NCBI RefSeq assembly: GCF_013778455.1 | Contig: NZ_JACEHE010000006.1 | Span: 310,001 to 374,000 of the forward strand | DNA length: 64,000 bases | Direction: 5' to 3' | DNA from: Streptomyces himalayensis subsp. himalayensis | Lineage (GTDB): Bacteria; Actinomycetota; Actinomycetes; Streptomycetales; Streptomycetaceae | Shown here: piece by piece, positions 26,693 through 35,649 of the stretch | How the letters are laid out: the number at the start of each line of letters is the position of its first letter | How positions within the stretch are numbered: the stretch's first letter is position 1 | Program-made: the position numbers and the translations under genes | Notes under the pieces: model-generated | What the model saw: only the letters and a program-made list of their open reading frames with translations | Databases searched by the model: none | Told to the model about the DNA's origin: nothing

Positions 26693-27801
26693 AGCGGGAT
26701 CCGTGCGCGGATCGTGAAACCCTCGCCTGTCTCGTCGTCGACCACGGACACGTCGCCCCCGAGACAGGTGATCCGTGCCTCAACGCCGGTCAGGCCGATA
26801 CCGGGGCGGACCTGGGACGGCGCGGGACCGTCGTTCGAAACGGCCACGGCCAGCCGGCTCGGCAGCGCAGCGAGCGTCACAGACGCTCGTCTCGCGGTGG
26901 AGTGGCGCTCCACGTTGGCGAGCGTCACGGCCACGAAGCGGGTAACGGCCTCCACGCGCGCGGTGTCCAGAACCGGTACGGCTCCGAGGAATACGGCAAC
27001 GGTCTCGATACCGGTCCGGTGCTGGAAGTCGTCGACCACGCCCTGCACTTCTGCCCGTAGATCGGTGGTTGCGCTGGCGTGCCATCCGCTGATGAGCTCC
27101 TGGACCATGCCGCTCACTTCGGCGATCTCGTGCTGCAGGGTCTCCAGCTCCTGCGCGAGCTCTTGGTCGGCAGCTCGCCTGTGCGCCTTTTCGGTGCGTG
27201 ACGAGATGGAGAACAACAGGGCGCTGACGCCGTCGTGGATCTCCTCGCTGATGCGACGTCTCTCGGCGAGCGCCGCAGCAGCGGCGTTGTCCCGGCTCTT
27301 CTTGGCGATACCAAGAGCGAAGCTCGCTCTCTGGGCGAGTTGTTCCACGTGCGCGATGGTGCGGTCGTTGAAGGGCCCGGCATCCCGTCGTCCGACGCTG
27401 AGAACTCCCAGCACCTGTCCTTCGGTCGAGAGCGGTGCCGCGATCATCCGCCGCACACGCTCGGCCTCGATGATGTGGTCGAACTCGTGCGTGATGCTCG
27501 CCGACTTGGCGTACTCCTCGACCCAATGGATGGAAGGCTGTTCGAACACTCGGCCGGTCAGACCTTGGCCTGCGCCGATGCCGAGGCGTCTGAGCTGCGA
27601 GGTACGCTGACCGAGCACGTGCTCGATGACCAGCCCTCCGTTGGGATCGGGAAGCGCGACCCATGACACTGCCGACTGACGTCCGTCCGTCTCCAGTACG
27701 TCCCTGAGCGTGAGGGTCAACACCGACCTGGGGTCGAAGACCGTGCGGATGTCGAGCAACATACCCAGCAAGCGACGGCTCGTAGCATCTCCCTTGAACA
27801 C
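26689..27801 (-). CDS. GAF-domain sensor histidine kinase (NarL/LuxR partner type)
   Basis: A 370-aa soluble kinase with no membrane segments. A GAF domain occupies about 20-165, a HisKA_3 box RRRISEEIHDG has phosphoacceptor His189, and the C-terminal HATPase shows TLANVERHS and GIGLTGVEARI. It presumably senses a cytoplasmic ligand, perhaps the imported compound or its CoA derivative. It forms a two-component pair with the overlapping response regulator. Confidence 0.87.
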   Translation of the reverse strand: MFKGDATSRRLLGMLLDIRTVFDPRSVLTLTLRDVLETDGRQSAVSWVALPDPNGGLVIEHVLGQRTSQLRRLGIGAGQGLTGRVFEQPSIHWVEEYAKSASITHEFDHIIEAERVRRMIAAPLSTEGQVLGVLSVGRRDAGPFNDRTIAHVEQLAQRASFALGIAKKSRDNAAAAALAERRRISEEIHDGVSALLFSISSRTEKAHRRAADQELAQELETLQHEIAEVSGMVQELISGWHASATTDLRAEVQGVVDDFQHRTGIETVAVFLGAVPVLDTARVEAVTRFVAVTLANVERHSTARRASVTLAALPSRLAVAVSNDGPAPSQVRPGIGLTGVEARITCLGGDVSVVDDETGEGFTIRARIPL

Positions 27802-27936
27802 CAGCGCCTCCTCGCCGTGGCGACCCCTGACGACACCCCCGCCACATCATCAATGTTATCAACTCTTGCATTGCCGCTGGATCTGCAAATTTCACGCGTC
27901 TACGGGATGGGGCGTGGTGTCAAACAGTCTGTGTGA

Positions 27937-28243
27937 TTGGGAAGCACCGCAATGGGGGCGCCGAGCCAGGCAGAAGGCCGGTCGTGGAAGCCGAATGAGC
28001 CTACCGCCGTGCTACTCGACCCTGCCGACGAACAACTCATCAGGCTTCTCGTCGCGGACGGGCGGGCCGACTACGCAGTTCCGCCAGCGCATGGGCCACG
28101 GGCAGCGCCGGTCCGCTGACGGTGACGCCCACCAGCGCGAAACTGTCCAGCCTGTGCTTCGCCAGATCTCGGGGATCACGTCGACGGAGACGTTCAGCTC
28201 CATCGACGTTCACAAGCTGCCGTACACCTGGACCGCTCTGTGA
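27937..28243 (+). pseudogene. Scrambled Lrp/AsnC pseudogene with an inverted internal segment
   Basis: A broken relative of the lrp gene at 20777. Positions up to about 28077 encode the first HTH part (LLDPADEQLIRLLVADGRADYA). About 28077-28154 match the reverse complement of lrp positions 21013-21088 (the region coding LDSFALVG to ARALAEL). About 28155-28243 match the lrp 3' end again in the forward direction (RQISGITSTETFS to KLPYTWTAL, then stop). Roughly 600 bp of the middle is missing. No functional protein is possible. Confidence 0.85.
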
Positions 28244-28294
28244 CCGTTGTCCTGCCCACCGTGTCACGCCAGGCTGCCCTGCAGAAGACGACGA

Positions 28295-28329
28295 TGGGAG
28301 TGCCAGACGTGTACCGTCTGGCACTCCCA
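28295..28329. terminator. Bidirectional terminator after the Lrp pseudogene
   Basis: TGGGAGTGCCAGACG and CGTCTGGCACTCCCA form a perfect 15-bp stem with a TGTAC loop. It is clearly related to the hairpin at 21796-21836, so the 3' flank was duplicated together with the Lrp gene. Confidence 0.85.
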
Positions 28330-28372
28330 CGCCAGTGATTTCCAAGCAGGCCCGGTAACCGAGATGGACTAC

Positions 28373-29839
28373 TCATAGGCCGTCTGAGGCGGTCGGCAGG
28401 AGCGCTGTGGGCGGCGACGAGTCGGCAAGGCGCGCGACCTTGTCGCGGACCTGGTACCAGAGGAAGAGGCCGAGGAGCGCGACGACGGCCATGGCCAGGA
28501 GCACGGCGTAGTTCTCGTACCACGCCAGCTGCGGTGATCGGGGCCAGACGATGTTGACCAGTTCGAACGCAACCCAGAGCGCCGCGACGACAGTGACGAG
28601 GTAACCCCACCGTCCCAGGGTCACCCGTCCGGGAATCCAACGTCCGCGCAACCGGTGCATGAGGACGCCGAGGACGGGCATCGCAAAGGCGACGAAGAAG
28701 CCGCCCGTCGAGAAGCTCACGAGCGTGTTGTAGAACTTGGCCGACACGCCGACGCACAGGACGAGCATGGAGATGGCGCCGGCTGTCAGGATGGCGGTGA
28801 GGGGGTTGAGGCCGCGCCGGGACAGCTTGGACAGCCGACCAGAGGCGGGCAGGACGCCGTCGCGCGCGAAGGACCAGATGATCCGCGACGCACTGGTCTG
28901 GGCGGCCAAGGCGCTCGCCATGAAACCGATCACGATCAGCACGAACAGCGGCTTGGTGATGCTGTTGCCCATGGCGGCCTGGGCTGTTTCGGCGGTGGGG
29001 TCCTGTACGGCGCCAGTAACAACGGCCTGCATGTCGGGGGTGGCCAGGATGAGCGCCAGCCCGGAGAAGAGAACCACGGCCCCGATGGCGATGAGGGACG
29101 CCACCATGGCCTTGGGGACGTTCCGCTCGGCGTCGACGACCTCTTCGGCGATGGCGCCGGCGCTTTCAAAGCCGACGAAGGCCCAGCCGACAAAGCCGAC
29201 GGCCGCGAACAGGCCCATCCAGAGCCAGTTGCCGCCGTCCGCTCCGCCCGTACCAGCGGTGTCGAAGATGACGCTGAACGGCTGGTTGCGGTGGCTGATG
29301 ATCAGAACGACGCCGAGAACGATACTTCCGACGACTTCGGCGAGCAGGCTGAGCACGGCGAATGCCTTGACGGCTTTCGGTCCGGCCGCATTGAGAGCGG
29401 TCACCGCGGCAGTGACCGCGATGGCGACGAGGATCTTCGTGGTTTGACCGAAGGGCTCGGTGCCCAGGATGACCGGCAGGAAGGACGCCACGTAGTAGGA
29501 GCCACCGGCCACTGCGGTCATCAGCGACCACATGTACGCCCAGCCGGCGAACCAGCCGTAGTACTCACCCCCCAGGAGCCGCGACCACTGGTAGACGCTG
29601 CCCTCCAGCGGCCACTTGGAGGCGAGCTGGGCGAAGACGCCGGCCACGAAGAGCTGGCCCACCAGGACGATCACGAAGGCCCACCAACCGGCGGGGCCGG
29701 CGGAGGTCAGGACGAGGGCGAACACGCCGTACAGCGCAACGATCGGGGAGATGAAGACGAATGCGATGGTAAAAGCGCTGCGCAGCGTGAATTCCTTCTT
29801 CAGCTGCCCTGTGCTGTGCTCCAGCTGTTCGGTTGTCAT
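28373..29839 (-). CDS. APC-superfamily amino-acid/GABA permease
   Basis: A 488-aa transporter with about 12 hydrophobic segments. APC landmarks are FTIAFVFISPIVALYGVFAL, WPLEGSVYQWSRLLGGEYYGW, FVGFESAGAIAEEVVDAERNVPKA and SRIIWSFARDGVLP. It is most like amino-acid/GABA (GabP, YeeF-type) permeases. It lies downstream of gabT on the same strand after about 190 bp, so it likely imports GABA or a related amine into the catabolic route encoded to its right. It ends facing the Lrp pseudogene terminator. Confidence 0.87.
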   Translation of the reverse strand: MTTEQLEHSTGQLKKEFTLRSAFTIAFVFISPIVALYGVFALVLTSAGPAGWWAFVIVLVGQLFVAGVFAQLASKWPLEGSVYQWSRLLGGEYYGWFAGWAYMWSLMTAVAGGSYYVASFLPVILGTEPFGQTTKILVAIAVTAAVTALNAAGPKAVKAFAVLSLLAEVVGSIVLGVVLIISHRNQPFSVIFDTAGTGGADGGNWLWMGLFAAVGFVGWAFVGFESAGAIAEEVVDAERNVPKAMVASLIAIGAVVLFSGLALILATPDMQAVVTGAVQDPTAETAQAAMGNSITKPLFVLIVIGFMASALAAQTSASRIIWSFARDGVLPASGRLSKLSRRGLNPLTAILTAGAISMLVLCVGVSAKFYNTLVSFSTGGFFVAFAMPVLGVLMHRLRGRWIPGRVTLGRWGYLVTVVAALWVAFELVNIVWPRSPQLAWYENYAVLLAMAVVALLGLFLWYQVRDKVARLADSSPPTALLPTASDGL

Positions 29840-30030
29840 GACGCCACCAGGATGGGTGAAGTCAGTCTCGTGCTACACACGGCGTGCCTCCAGCTGCTTT
29901 CTTCCAGGATCCGCAGAATCCGTGCCTGGCGAATTGCGCCGCGCAGATTTTCTGCGGGGCGTGTGTGCCGTTTGGAATTCGAGGCCCGGCCTGCGCCGGG
30001 TCAGGCTGCCCTTGCAGGCAGCGGTGGTGG

Positions 30031-31386
30031 TCAGACATGGCCGTCGAGGGCCTCGTGCAGGACGTCGAGCCCTTCGTTGAGGAGGTCCTCGCCGATGACG
30101 AGCGGGGGCAGCAAGCGCAATACGTTGCCGTAGGTACCGGTCACCAGGACCAGCGCGCCCTTTTGGTGGCAGGCCGCGGCCAGGGCGGAGGCTCCTTCGG
30201 GGTTGGGCTCCTTGGTGGCGCGGTCCTTGACGAGCTCGATGGCGATCATGGCGCCACGGCCCCGCACGTCACCGATGATGTCGAACTTCTCGGCCATGGC
30301 GCCGAGGCGGGCCTTCATGATCGCCTCGATCCTCTTCGCCCTGGCGTTGAGGTCGAACTCCTTCATCGTCTCGATCGCGCCCAGCGCACCTGCGCAGGCG
30401 ACCGGGTTGCCGCCGTAGGTGCCGCCGAGGCCGCCCGCGTGCGCGGCGTCCATGATCTCGGCGCAGCCGGTGACGGCGGCGAGCGGCAGGCCGCCCGCGA
30501 TGCCCTTCGCCGTCGTGATCAGGTCGGGAACGATGCCCTCGTCCTCGCACGCGAACCACTGGCCGGTGCGGCAGAAGCCGGACTGGATCTCGTCCGCGAC
30601 GAAGACGATGCCGTTGTCGGCGGCGAACTGGCGGATCGCGGGCAGGAAGCCCTTGGCGGGCTCGATGACGCCGCCCTCGCCGAGCACCGGCTCGATGATG
30701 ATCGCGGCCACGTTCTCCGCGCCGACCTGCTTGCTGATCTGGTCGATGGCCTGCGCGGCGGCCTCGGGACCCGCGTTCTCGGCACCGGTCGGCCACCGGT
30801 AGCCGTACGCGACCGGGACGCGGTACACCTCGGGCGCGAACGGGCCGAAGCCGTGCTTGTACGGCATGTTCTTCGCCGTCAGCGCCATCGTGAGGTTCGT
30901 CCGGCCGTGGTAGCCGTGGTCGAAGACTACGACCGCCTGGCGCTTGGTGTAGGCGCGCGCGATCTTGACGGCGTTCTCGACGGCCTCGGCACCGCTGTTG
31001 AACAGTGCGGACTTCTTGGCGTGGTCACCCGGGGTCAGCTCGGCGAGGGCCTCGCACACCTCGATGTACCCCTCATAGGGGGTGACACTGAAGGCAGTGT
31101 GGGTGAAGCGCGTTGCCTGGGCCGACAGTCGGCGTACCACTGCTTCCGCGGCGTTGCCGACGACGGTCACACCCAGGCCGGAGCCGAGGTCGATGAGCCG
31201 GTTGCCGTCGACGTCCTCAAGGATTCCGCCGCCCGCGCTCGCCGCGAAGATGGGCAGGGCCGTGGCGACGCCGTCCGCCACGACGCTCTTCTTGCGCGCC
31301 ATCAGCTGCTGCGACCTCGGGCCGGGGATCGCGGTGAGGATCCGACGCTCCTGAGGGACGACTGAGGCTGCGAACAATACGGTCAA
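30031..31386 (-). CDS. gabT: 4-aminobutyrate aminotransferase
   Basis: A 451-aa class III PLP aminotransferase. Family features: QERRILTAIPGPRSQ at the start, FNSGAEAVENAVKIARAYTKR, FDHGYHGRTNLTMALT, EPVLGEGGV, FVADEIQSGFCRTG and the PLP Lys in ITTAKGIAGGLPLA. It converts GABA and 2-oxoglutarate to succinate semialdehyde and glutamate. The start is TTG at 31386, 6 nt after AGGAG; the longer open frame upstream is Pro-rich and not conserved in character. With gabD at 35650-37089 it completes a GABA shunt. Confidence 0.9.
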   Translation of the reverse strand: MTVLFAASVVPQERRILTAIPGPRSQQLMARKKSVVADGVATALPIFAASAGGGILEDVDGNRLIDLGSGLGVTVVGNAAEAVVRRLSAQATRFTHTAFSVTPYEGYIEVCEALAELTPGDHAKKSALFNSGAEAVENAVKIARAYTKRQAVVVFDHGYHGRTNLTMALTAKNMPYKHGFGPFAPEVYRVPVAYGYRWPTGAENAGPEAAAQAIDQISKQVGAENVAAIIIEPVLGEGGVIEPAKGFLPAIRQFAADNGIVFVADEIQSGFCRTGQWFACEDEGIVPDLITTAKGIAGGLPLAAVTGCAEIMDAAHAGGLGGTYGGNPVACAGALGAIETMKEFDLNARAKRIEAIMKARLGAMAEKFDIIGDVRGRGAMIAIELVKDRATKEPNPEGASALAAACHQKGALVLVTGTYGNVLRLLPPLVIGEDLLNEGLDVLHEALDGHV

Positions 31387-31746
31387 GGCGGACTCCTGGG
31401 GAGAGCGTGGAGATGGCGGTGGCGCTGTCGGCGGTGGAGTCCGCTCTTGTGGAGCGGGCCTCGACTCAGGGCCTGGAGGCGGAGCCGGGCCGTGCAGCAG
31501 TTGCAGTGCCGACGACGCGGATGACGGATGTGCGGTGTCCGCCATCCGCGTCGGGGCGGTATGGGGTTTCGAGGCCGCATTCCAACCGTTTCCGGTCGTC
31601 CCGTGCGGCCGAATGGCTCAGCACTATCGCTAGCCATGACGGTCCCACTTGCCCTAAAAGCTTGTCAAGAGTTCATTCTATGAAAAATTCTAGTTCCACT
31701 GAGGGAGTTAGTGAATTTGACCAGCCTGCGTCACGGGGTGATGCGA
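31387..31746 (-). promoter_or_regulatory. Control region of gabT (360 bp, no gene)
   Basis: No gene is present. Around 31660-31710 the sequence becomes AT-rich. On the minus strand TTGACA at 31673-31668 could be a -35 element for gabT. The adjacent GAATGAACTCT (minus strand, 31688-31678) recurs in the control region of the SDR operon at 44370-44360, which may mean a common regulator. The ureohydrolase stop at 31747 bounds the region. Confidence 0.45.
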
Positions 31747-32769
31747 CTACGCGCCGCGCGTGCTGCCAGGAGCTCGGGAGGGGTCGATTTTCGGCGCCCA
31801 GGCGGACATCAGTTCGTATCCGACGTGTGCGGCAGCTATGCCCGTGATCTCGGCGTGGTCGTAGGCGGGGGCCACTTCGACGATGTCGGCGCCCACGACA
31901 TTGAGACTGCTTGTGGCGCGCAGCATCGTGAGGAGTTCCCGTGCGGTGAGACCACCCGATTCCGGGGTGCCGGTCCCGGGGGCGAAGGCGGGATCGAGGA
32001 CGTCGATGTCGACCGAGACGTATACCGGGCGGTCCTGGAGCCTGGCCTGCATGCGCTCGATCGTGCCGCGCACGCCGATGTCCTCGATCTCCTCGCAGCG
32101 CACATGTACGAAGCCGAGTGCCCGGTCGTGGTCCATGTCGCCCGGTCCGTACAGACCGCCGCGGATGCCGACGTGCATGCAGCCTTCGAGGTCCAGGAGC
32201 CCTTCCTCGCTGGCGCGGCGGAAGGGTGTGCCGTGGAGGTAAGGGGTGTCGAAGTACGTGTCCCAGGTGTCGAGGTGTGCGTCGAAGTGCAGGACGGAGA
32301 TCGGTCCGTGCTTGGCGTGCAGGGCGCGCAGGACCGGTAGGGCGATGGTGTGGTCGCCGCCGAGGACGAGCACCTTCCCGGCGCGCTCCAGGACGCTGCG
32401 GGCGCCGTGCTCAATGGAGGTGACGGCGGCCGGGATGTCGTAGGGGTGAGCGGTGATGTCGCCCAGGTCGACGACCTGCTGGCCGAGGAAGGGCCAGGCG
32501 TCGGCCTCGGGGTTGTAGGGGCGCAGCAGGCGTGAGGCGATGCGGATGTGCTGGGGGCCGAAGCGGGCACCGGGACGGTAGCTGACACCGGCGTCGAACG
32601 GGACGCCGACGACGGCGACGTCGAGGTCTCCGGTTTCGTGGGGGCGGGGCAGGGAGGCGAAGGTGGTGGGTCCAGCGAAGCGGGGGACCTGGGTGAAGTC
32701 GACCTGGCCGCGGACCCGGTCCAGGGTGACCCGGGGCTGGTGCAGTTGGGGTGGCAGGGGCTCGTTCAC
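31747..32769 (-). CDS. Agmatinase / guanidino-acid hydrolase (arginase family)
   Basis: A 340-aa ureohydrolase with the binuclear Mn2+ motifs LVLGGDHTIALP, LHFDAHLDTWDTYFD and YVSVDIDVLDPAFAPGTGTPE. It hydrolyses a guanidino group to urea and an amine. Agmatine (to putrescine) is the best fit because the neighbours can take putrescine to GABA. Guanidinobutyrate (to GABA) would fit equally well downstream, and the substrate cannot be decided from sequence. It follows the class III aminotransferase gene in one leftward operon. Confidence 0.85.
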   Translation of the reverse strand: MNEPLPPQLHQPRVTLDRVRGQVDFTQVPRFAGPTTFASLPRPHETGDLDVAVVGVPFDAGVSYRPGARFGPQHIRIASRLLRPYNPEADAWPFLGQQVVDLGDITAHPYDIPAAVTSIEHGARSVLERAGKVLVLGGDHTIALPVLRALHAKHGPISVLHFDAHLDTWDTYFDTPYLHGTPFRRASEEGLLDLEGCMHVGIRGGLYGPGDMDHDRALGFVHVRCEEIEDIGVRGTIERMQARLQDRPVYVSVDIDVLDPAFAPGTGTPESGGLTARELLTMLRATSSLNVVGADIVEVAPAYDHAEITGIAAAHVGYELMSAWAPKIDPSRAPGSTRGA

Positions 32770-32809
32770 GAGAGGGTCCTTCTTTGCGGTGGGGAGGGCG
32801 GGAGGGGGC

Positions 32810-34066
32810 TTAGAGCAGGGTGGCCAGTGCCTTGCGGAACCCTTCGGTCAGCTGCTCCAGTTCGGCGTCGCTCGCGCACAGGGCGGGCGAGATCTGCAGG
32901 CCGCCGCAGGCGAAGGGCCGGGTGAGGATGCCGGCGTCCCGGACCGCGCGCACCGCGCGCTGAACGAGACCAGGGTCCTTCTTCACGAGCCACGCGTTGA
33001 GCTGGACGCAGGCCATGGCGGCCGGGCCGGTGCGCACGCTCTGGATGACGCCTGTGGCATCGAGGTCGTCGAGGAGCGTGGGCAGGTACCCGGCGATCCG
33101 GTCAGCGGCGGCGAGCAGGTCGTGGTCGTGGAGGTAGTCGAGGTTGGCGAGGGCGGCGGCGGCTGCTGCGGCGTGGCCGCTGTAGGTGTAGCCGTGGCGG
33201 AACACCTCTCCGCCTTCCCAGAAGGGGGTGGCGACGCGCTGGTTGACCAGGACCGCGCCGAGTGGCAGGTAGCCGCTGGTTAGGCCCTTTGCGCAGAGCA
33301 GCAGATCGGGCTCCAGGCCGTACTTCTGGCTGGCGAACCATGCGCCGGTGCGTCCCAGCCCGGTGGTCACTTCGTCGACGATGAAGAGGACGCCGTGGCG
33401 GCGGCAGGTCTCGGCGACGGTCTGCAGGTAGCCGACGGTCGGGAAGTGGACTCCGCCTGCGCCGACGATCGGCTCGCACACGAAGGCCGCCACGTGCTCG
33501 GCCCCGAGTTCGCCTATGGCGGCCTCCAGTGCCTGGGGGTCATCGCGGGCGACGAGGCGGGTGTCCGGCAGCAGGGTGCCGTAGCCGGTGCGGTTGGCGG
33601 GTATGCCGCTGATCGCGGTCGCCGCGGTGTGCATGCCGTGGTAGGAGTCACGGCGGCTGAGGACCACGGTTCGCTCGGGCCGGCCGAGGGCCTGCCAGTA
33701 GCGGCGGGCGTACTTCACGGCTGTCTCGACGCTGTCGGATCCGCCGCTGGTGAACAGGACCTTCCAGGGGCCGCCCGGGGCGAGATCCGACAGGCGCTCG
33801 GCCAGCTGGTCGGCGGGTTCGTTGGAGTAGTCGCCGAAGGTGGAGTACGCGTGCATGCGCAGCAGCTGGGTGTGAGCCGCGTCGGCGATCTCGCGGCGTC
33901 CGTAGCCCGCGTGACAGAACCACAGACCGGCTGTGGCATCCAGCAGGCGCCGTCCGTCGGAGCTGGTCATCCACAGCCCGTCCGCGTCGGTCAGGACGAG
34001 GGGGTCCACGGCGTCGGACATGTTGTGAAAGGGGTGCCAGTGGGCGGAGGCAGGTGCGGGTGACAT
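32810..34066 (-). CDS. Class III PLP aminotransferase (omega-amino acid / diamine type)
   Basis: A 418-aa aminotransferase: HPFHNMSDAVDPLVLTDADG at the N-terminus, FTSGGSDSVETAVKYARRYWQ, SRRDSYHGMHTAATAISG, FIVDEVTTGLGRTG and PLP Lys in LLCAKGLTSGYLPLGA. It resembles beta-alanine/omega-amine:pyruvate aminotransferases and would deaminate the terminal amine of putrescine or a related diamine to an aldehyde. It sits between an aldehyde dehydrogenase gene and the ureohydrolase gene, about 40 bp from each. Confidence 0.85.
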   Translation of the reverse strand: MSPAPASAHWHPFHNMSDAVDPLVLTDADGLWMTSSDGRRLLDATAGLWFCHAGYGRREIADAAHTQLLRMHAYSTFGDYSNEPADQLAERLSDLAPGGPWKVLFTSGGSDSVETAVKYARRYWQALGRPERTVVLSRRDSYHGMHTAATAISGIPANRTGYGTLLPDTRLVARDDPQALEAAIGELGAEHVAAFVCEPIVGAGGVHFPTVGYLQTVAETCRRHGVLFIVDEVTTGLGRTGAWFASQKYGLEPDLLLCAKGLTSGYLPLGAVLVNQRVATPFWEGGEVFRHGYTYSGHAAAAAAALANLDYLHDHDLLAAADRIAGYLPTLLDDLDATGVIQSVRTGPAAMACVQLNAWLVKKDPGLVQRAVRAVRDAGILTRPFACGGLQISPALCASDAELEQLTEGFRKALATLL

Positions 34067-34112
34067 GGTGTCAGCTCCTTGCTCGGAGGCCGGTGCGTAA
34101 GGGCGTGCCGGT

Positions 34113-35606
34113 CTACAGGTCGATCACCGTGGTCTTGAGTTCCGTGTAGTGCTCGACGGCGTCCGAGCCGAGTTCACGGCCGAAGCCGGATGCCTTCACG
34201 CCGCCGAAGGGCAGGGTGGGATGGAAGACGCCGTAGGTGTTCGCCCAGACGGTTCCGGCCCGCAGGCGTCGGGCGACGCGGTGTACCCGGGAGGCGTTCT
34301 GGCTCCAGACGGCGGAGGCCAGGCCGTAGGCGGAGTCGTTGGCCAGGCGGACGGCTTCGTCCTCGGTGTCGAAGGGCAGCACGGTCAGGACCGGTCCGAA
34401 GACTTCCTCCCGCTCGATGCTCTGGCCGGGCCGGGCGCCGGTGACGATCGTCGGAGCGATGAAGTAGCCGTCACGGTCGGGCAGTTCGGCAGCGGTCTCC
34501 ACGTGTGCGCCGTCTTGTGCGGCCTGCTCGATCAGGGCGTTGACGCGGTCGCGCTGGGTGCTGGAGATCAGCGGCCCGAGGGTTGTTGTGGGAGCCAGGC
34601 CGTGGCCGAGGGACAGCCGACGGGTCCGGTCGGCGAGTTCGGCGACGAACTCGTCGTGAATACGGCGGTCGACGATCAGTCGGCTGCCGGCGATGCAGAC
34701 CTGCCCGGCGTTGGTCCAGATGCCGGCCATGACTCCGGCGATGGCGGCGTCCAGGTCGGCGTCGGCGAAGACCAGTTGCGGGCTCTTGCCGCCGAGTTCG
34801 AGGCTGACCTTGGTCAGGGTGTCGGCCGCGGCGCGCATCACGGCCTGCCCTGTGCGGGTGGACCCGGTGAACGCGATCTTGTCAATGCCGGGGGTGGCGG
34901 TCAGGGCCGCGCCGGTCGCCCCGGCTCCGGGGGCGACGTTGACGACGCCGTCCGGGATGCCGGCTGCCGCGCACAGCTGCGCGAGGTATGCCGTGGACAG
35001 CACCGTCTGCTCGGACGGCTTGGCCACGAAGGTGTTGCCGAAGGCGAGGGCGGGCGCCAGCTTGTACATCAGGATGGGAAGGGGATAGTTCCACGGCGTG
35101 ATGGCCGCGCACACCCCGATCGCCTCCCGGGTGCCGGTCGCCATGTAGCGGCGCGGTGCGGGGATGACCGAGCCCTCGACTTTGGTGGCCCAGCCCGCGT
35201 AGTAGCGCAGTACGGCGACCGCCTCGTCGATGTCGAGACGGGCCTCAGCCAGGGTTTTGCCGGTGTCCAGGGCCTCCAACTGGGCGACGGTCTCGGCGTC
35301 CGCTGCCAAGAGGTCGGCGAGGTGGCGCAGTTTCTCTTCGCGCGTCTCCGGGTCGAGTTCGCTCCAGCGGCCGTCATCGAAGGCGGCACGGGCGGCGGCC
35401 ACCGCATCGGCTACGTCGCCGGCCGATGCCGCCGTGTAGGAGGTGACGGGCGTGCCCGTGCCGGGGTCGACCACCTCGATGTGGGTGTCGGAGCGGGCGG
35501 TGCGCCAGTTGCCGTCGATGAAGGGATCAAGCGGCGGCTTGTCGAGCCAGCCGAGCGCGTCGGCCGACAGCAGGCCGCGGACCTCGGGGGTCAGATGGGC
35601 AGTCAT
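34113..35606 (-). CDS. NAD(P)-dependent aldehyde dehydrogenase (aminoaldehyde type)
   Basis: A 497-aa ALDH: ITPWNYPLPILMYKLAPALA, the general base in SLELGGKSPQLVF and the catalytic Cys in NAGQVCIAGSRL, with the end FGGVKASGFGRELG. Its length and sequence type suit betaine/4-aminobutyraldehyde dehydrogenases. In this setting it would oxidise 4-aminobutanal from the adjacent aminotransferase to GABA. It is followed by a second ALDH gene upstream with different specificity. Confidence 0.87.
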   Translation of the reverse strand: MTAHLTPEVRGLLSADALGWLDKPPLDPFIDGNWRTARSDTHIEVVDPGTGTPVTSYTAASAGDVADAVAAARAAFDDGRWSELDPETREEKLRHLADLLAADAETVAQLEALDTGKTLAEARLDIDEAVAVLRYYAGWATKVEGSVIPAPRRYMATGTREAIGVCAAITPWNYPLPILMYKLAPALAFGNTFVAKPSEQTVLSTAYLAQLCAAAGIPDGVVNVAPGAGATGAALTATPGIDKIAFTGSTRTGQAVMRAAADTLTKVSLELGGKSPQLVFADADLDAAIAGVMAGIWTNAGQVCIAGSRLIVDRRIHDEFVAELADRTRRLSLGHGLAPTTTLGPLISSTQRDRVNALIEQAAQDGAHVETAAELPDRDGYFIAPTIVTGARPGQSIEREEVFGPVLTVLPFDTEDEAVRLANDSAYGLASAVWSQNASRVHRVARRLRAGTVWANTYGVFHPTLPFGGVKASGFGRELGSDAVEHYTELKTTVIDL

Positions 35607-35649
35607 GGGATGCTCGTTTCTACGGTGACCGCGGCACGGGTCCGGGGCG

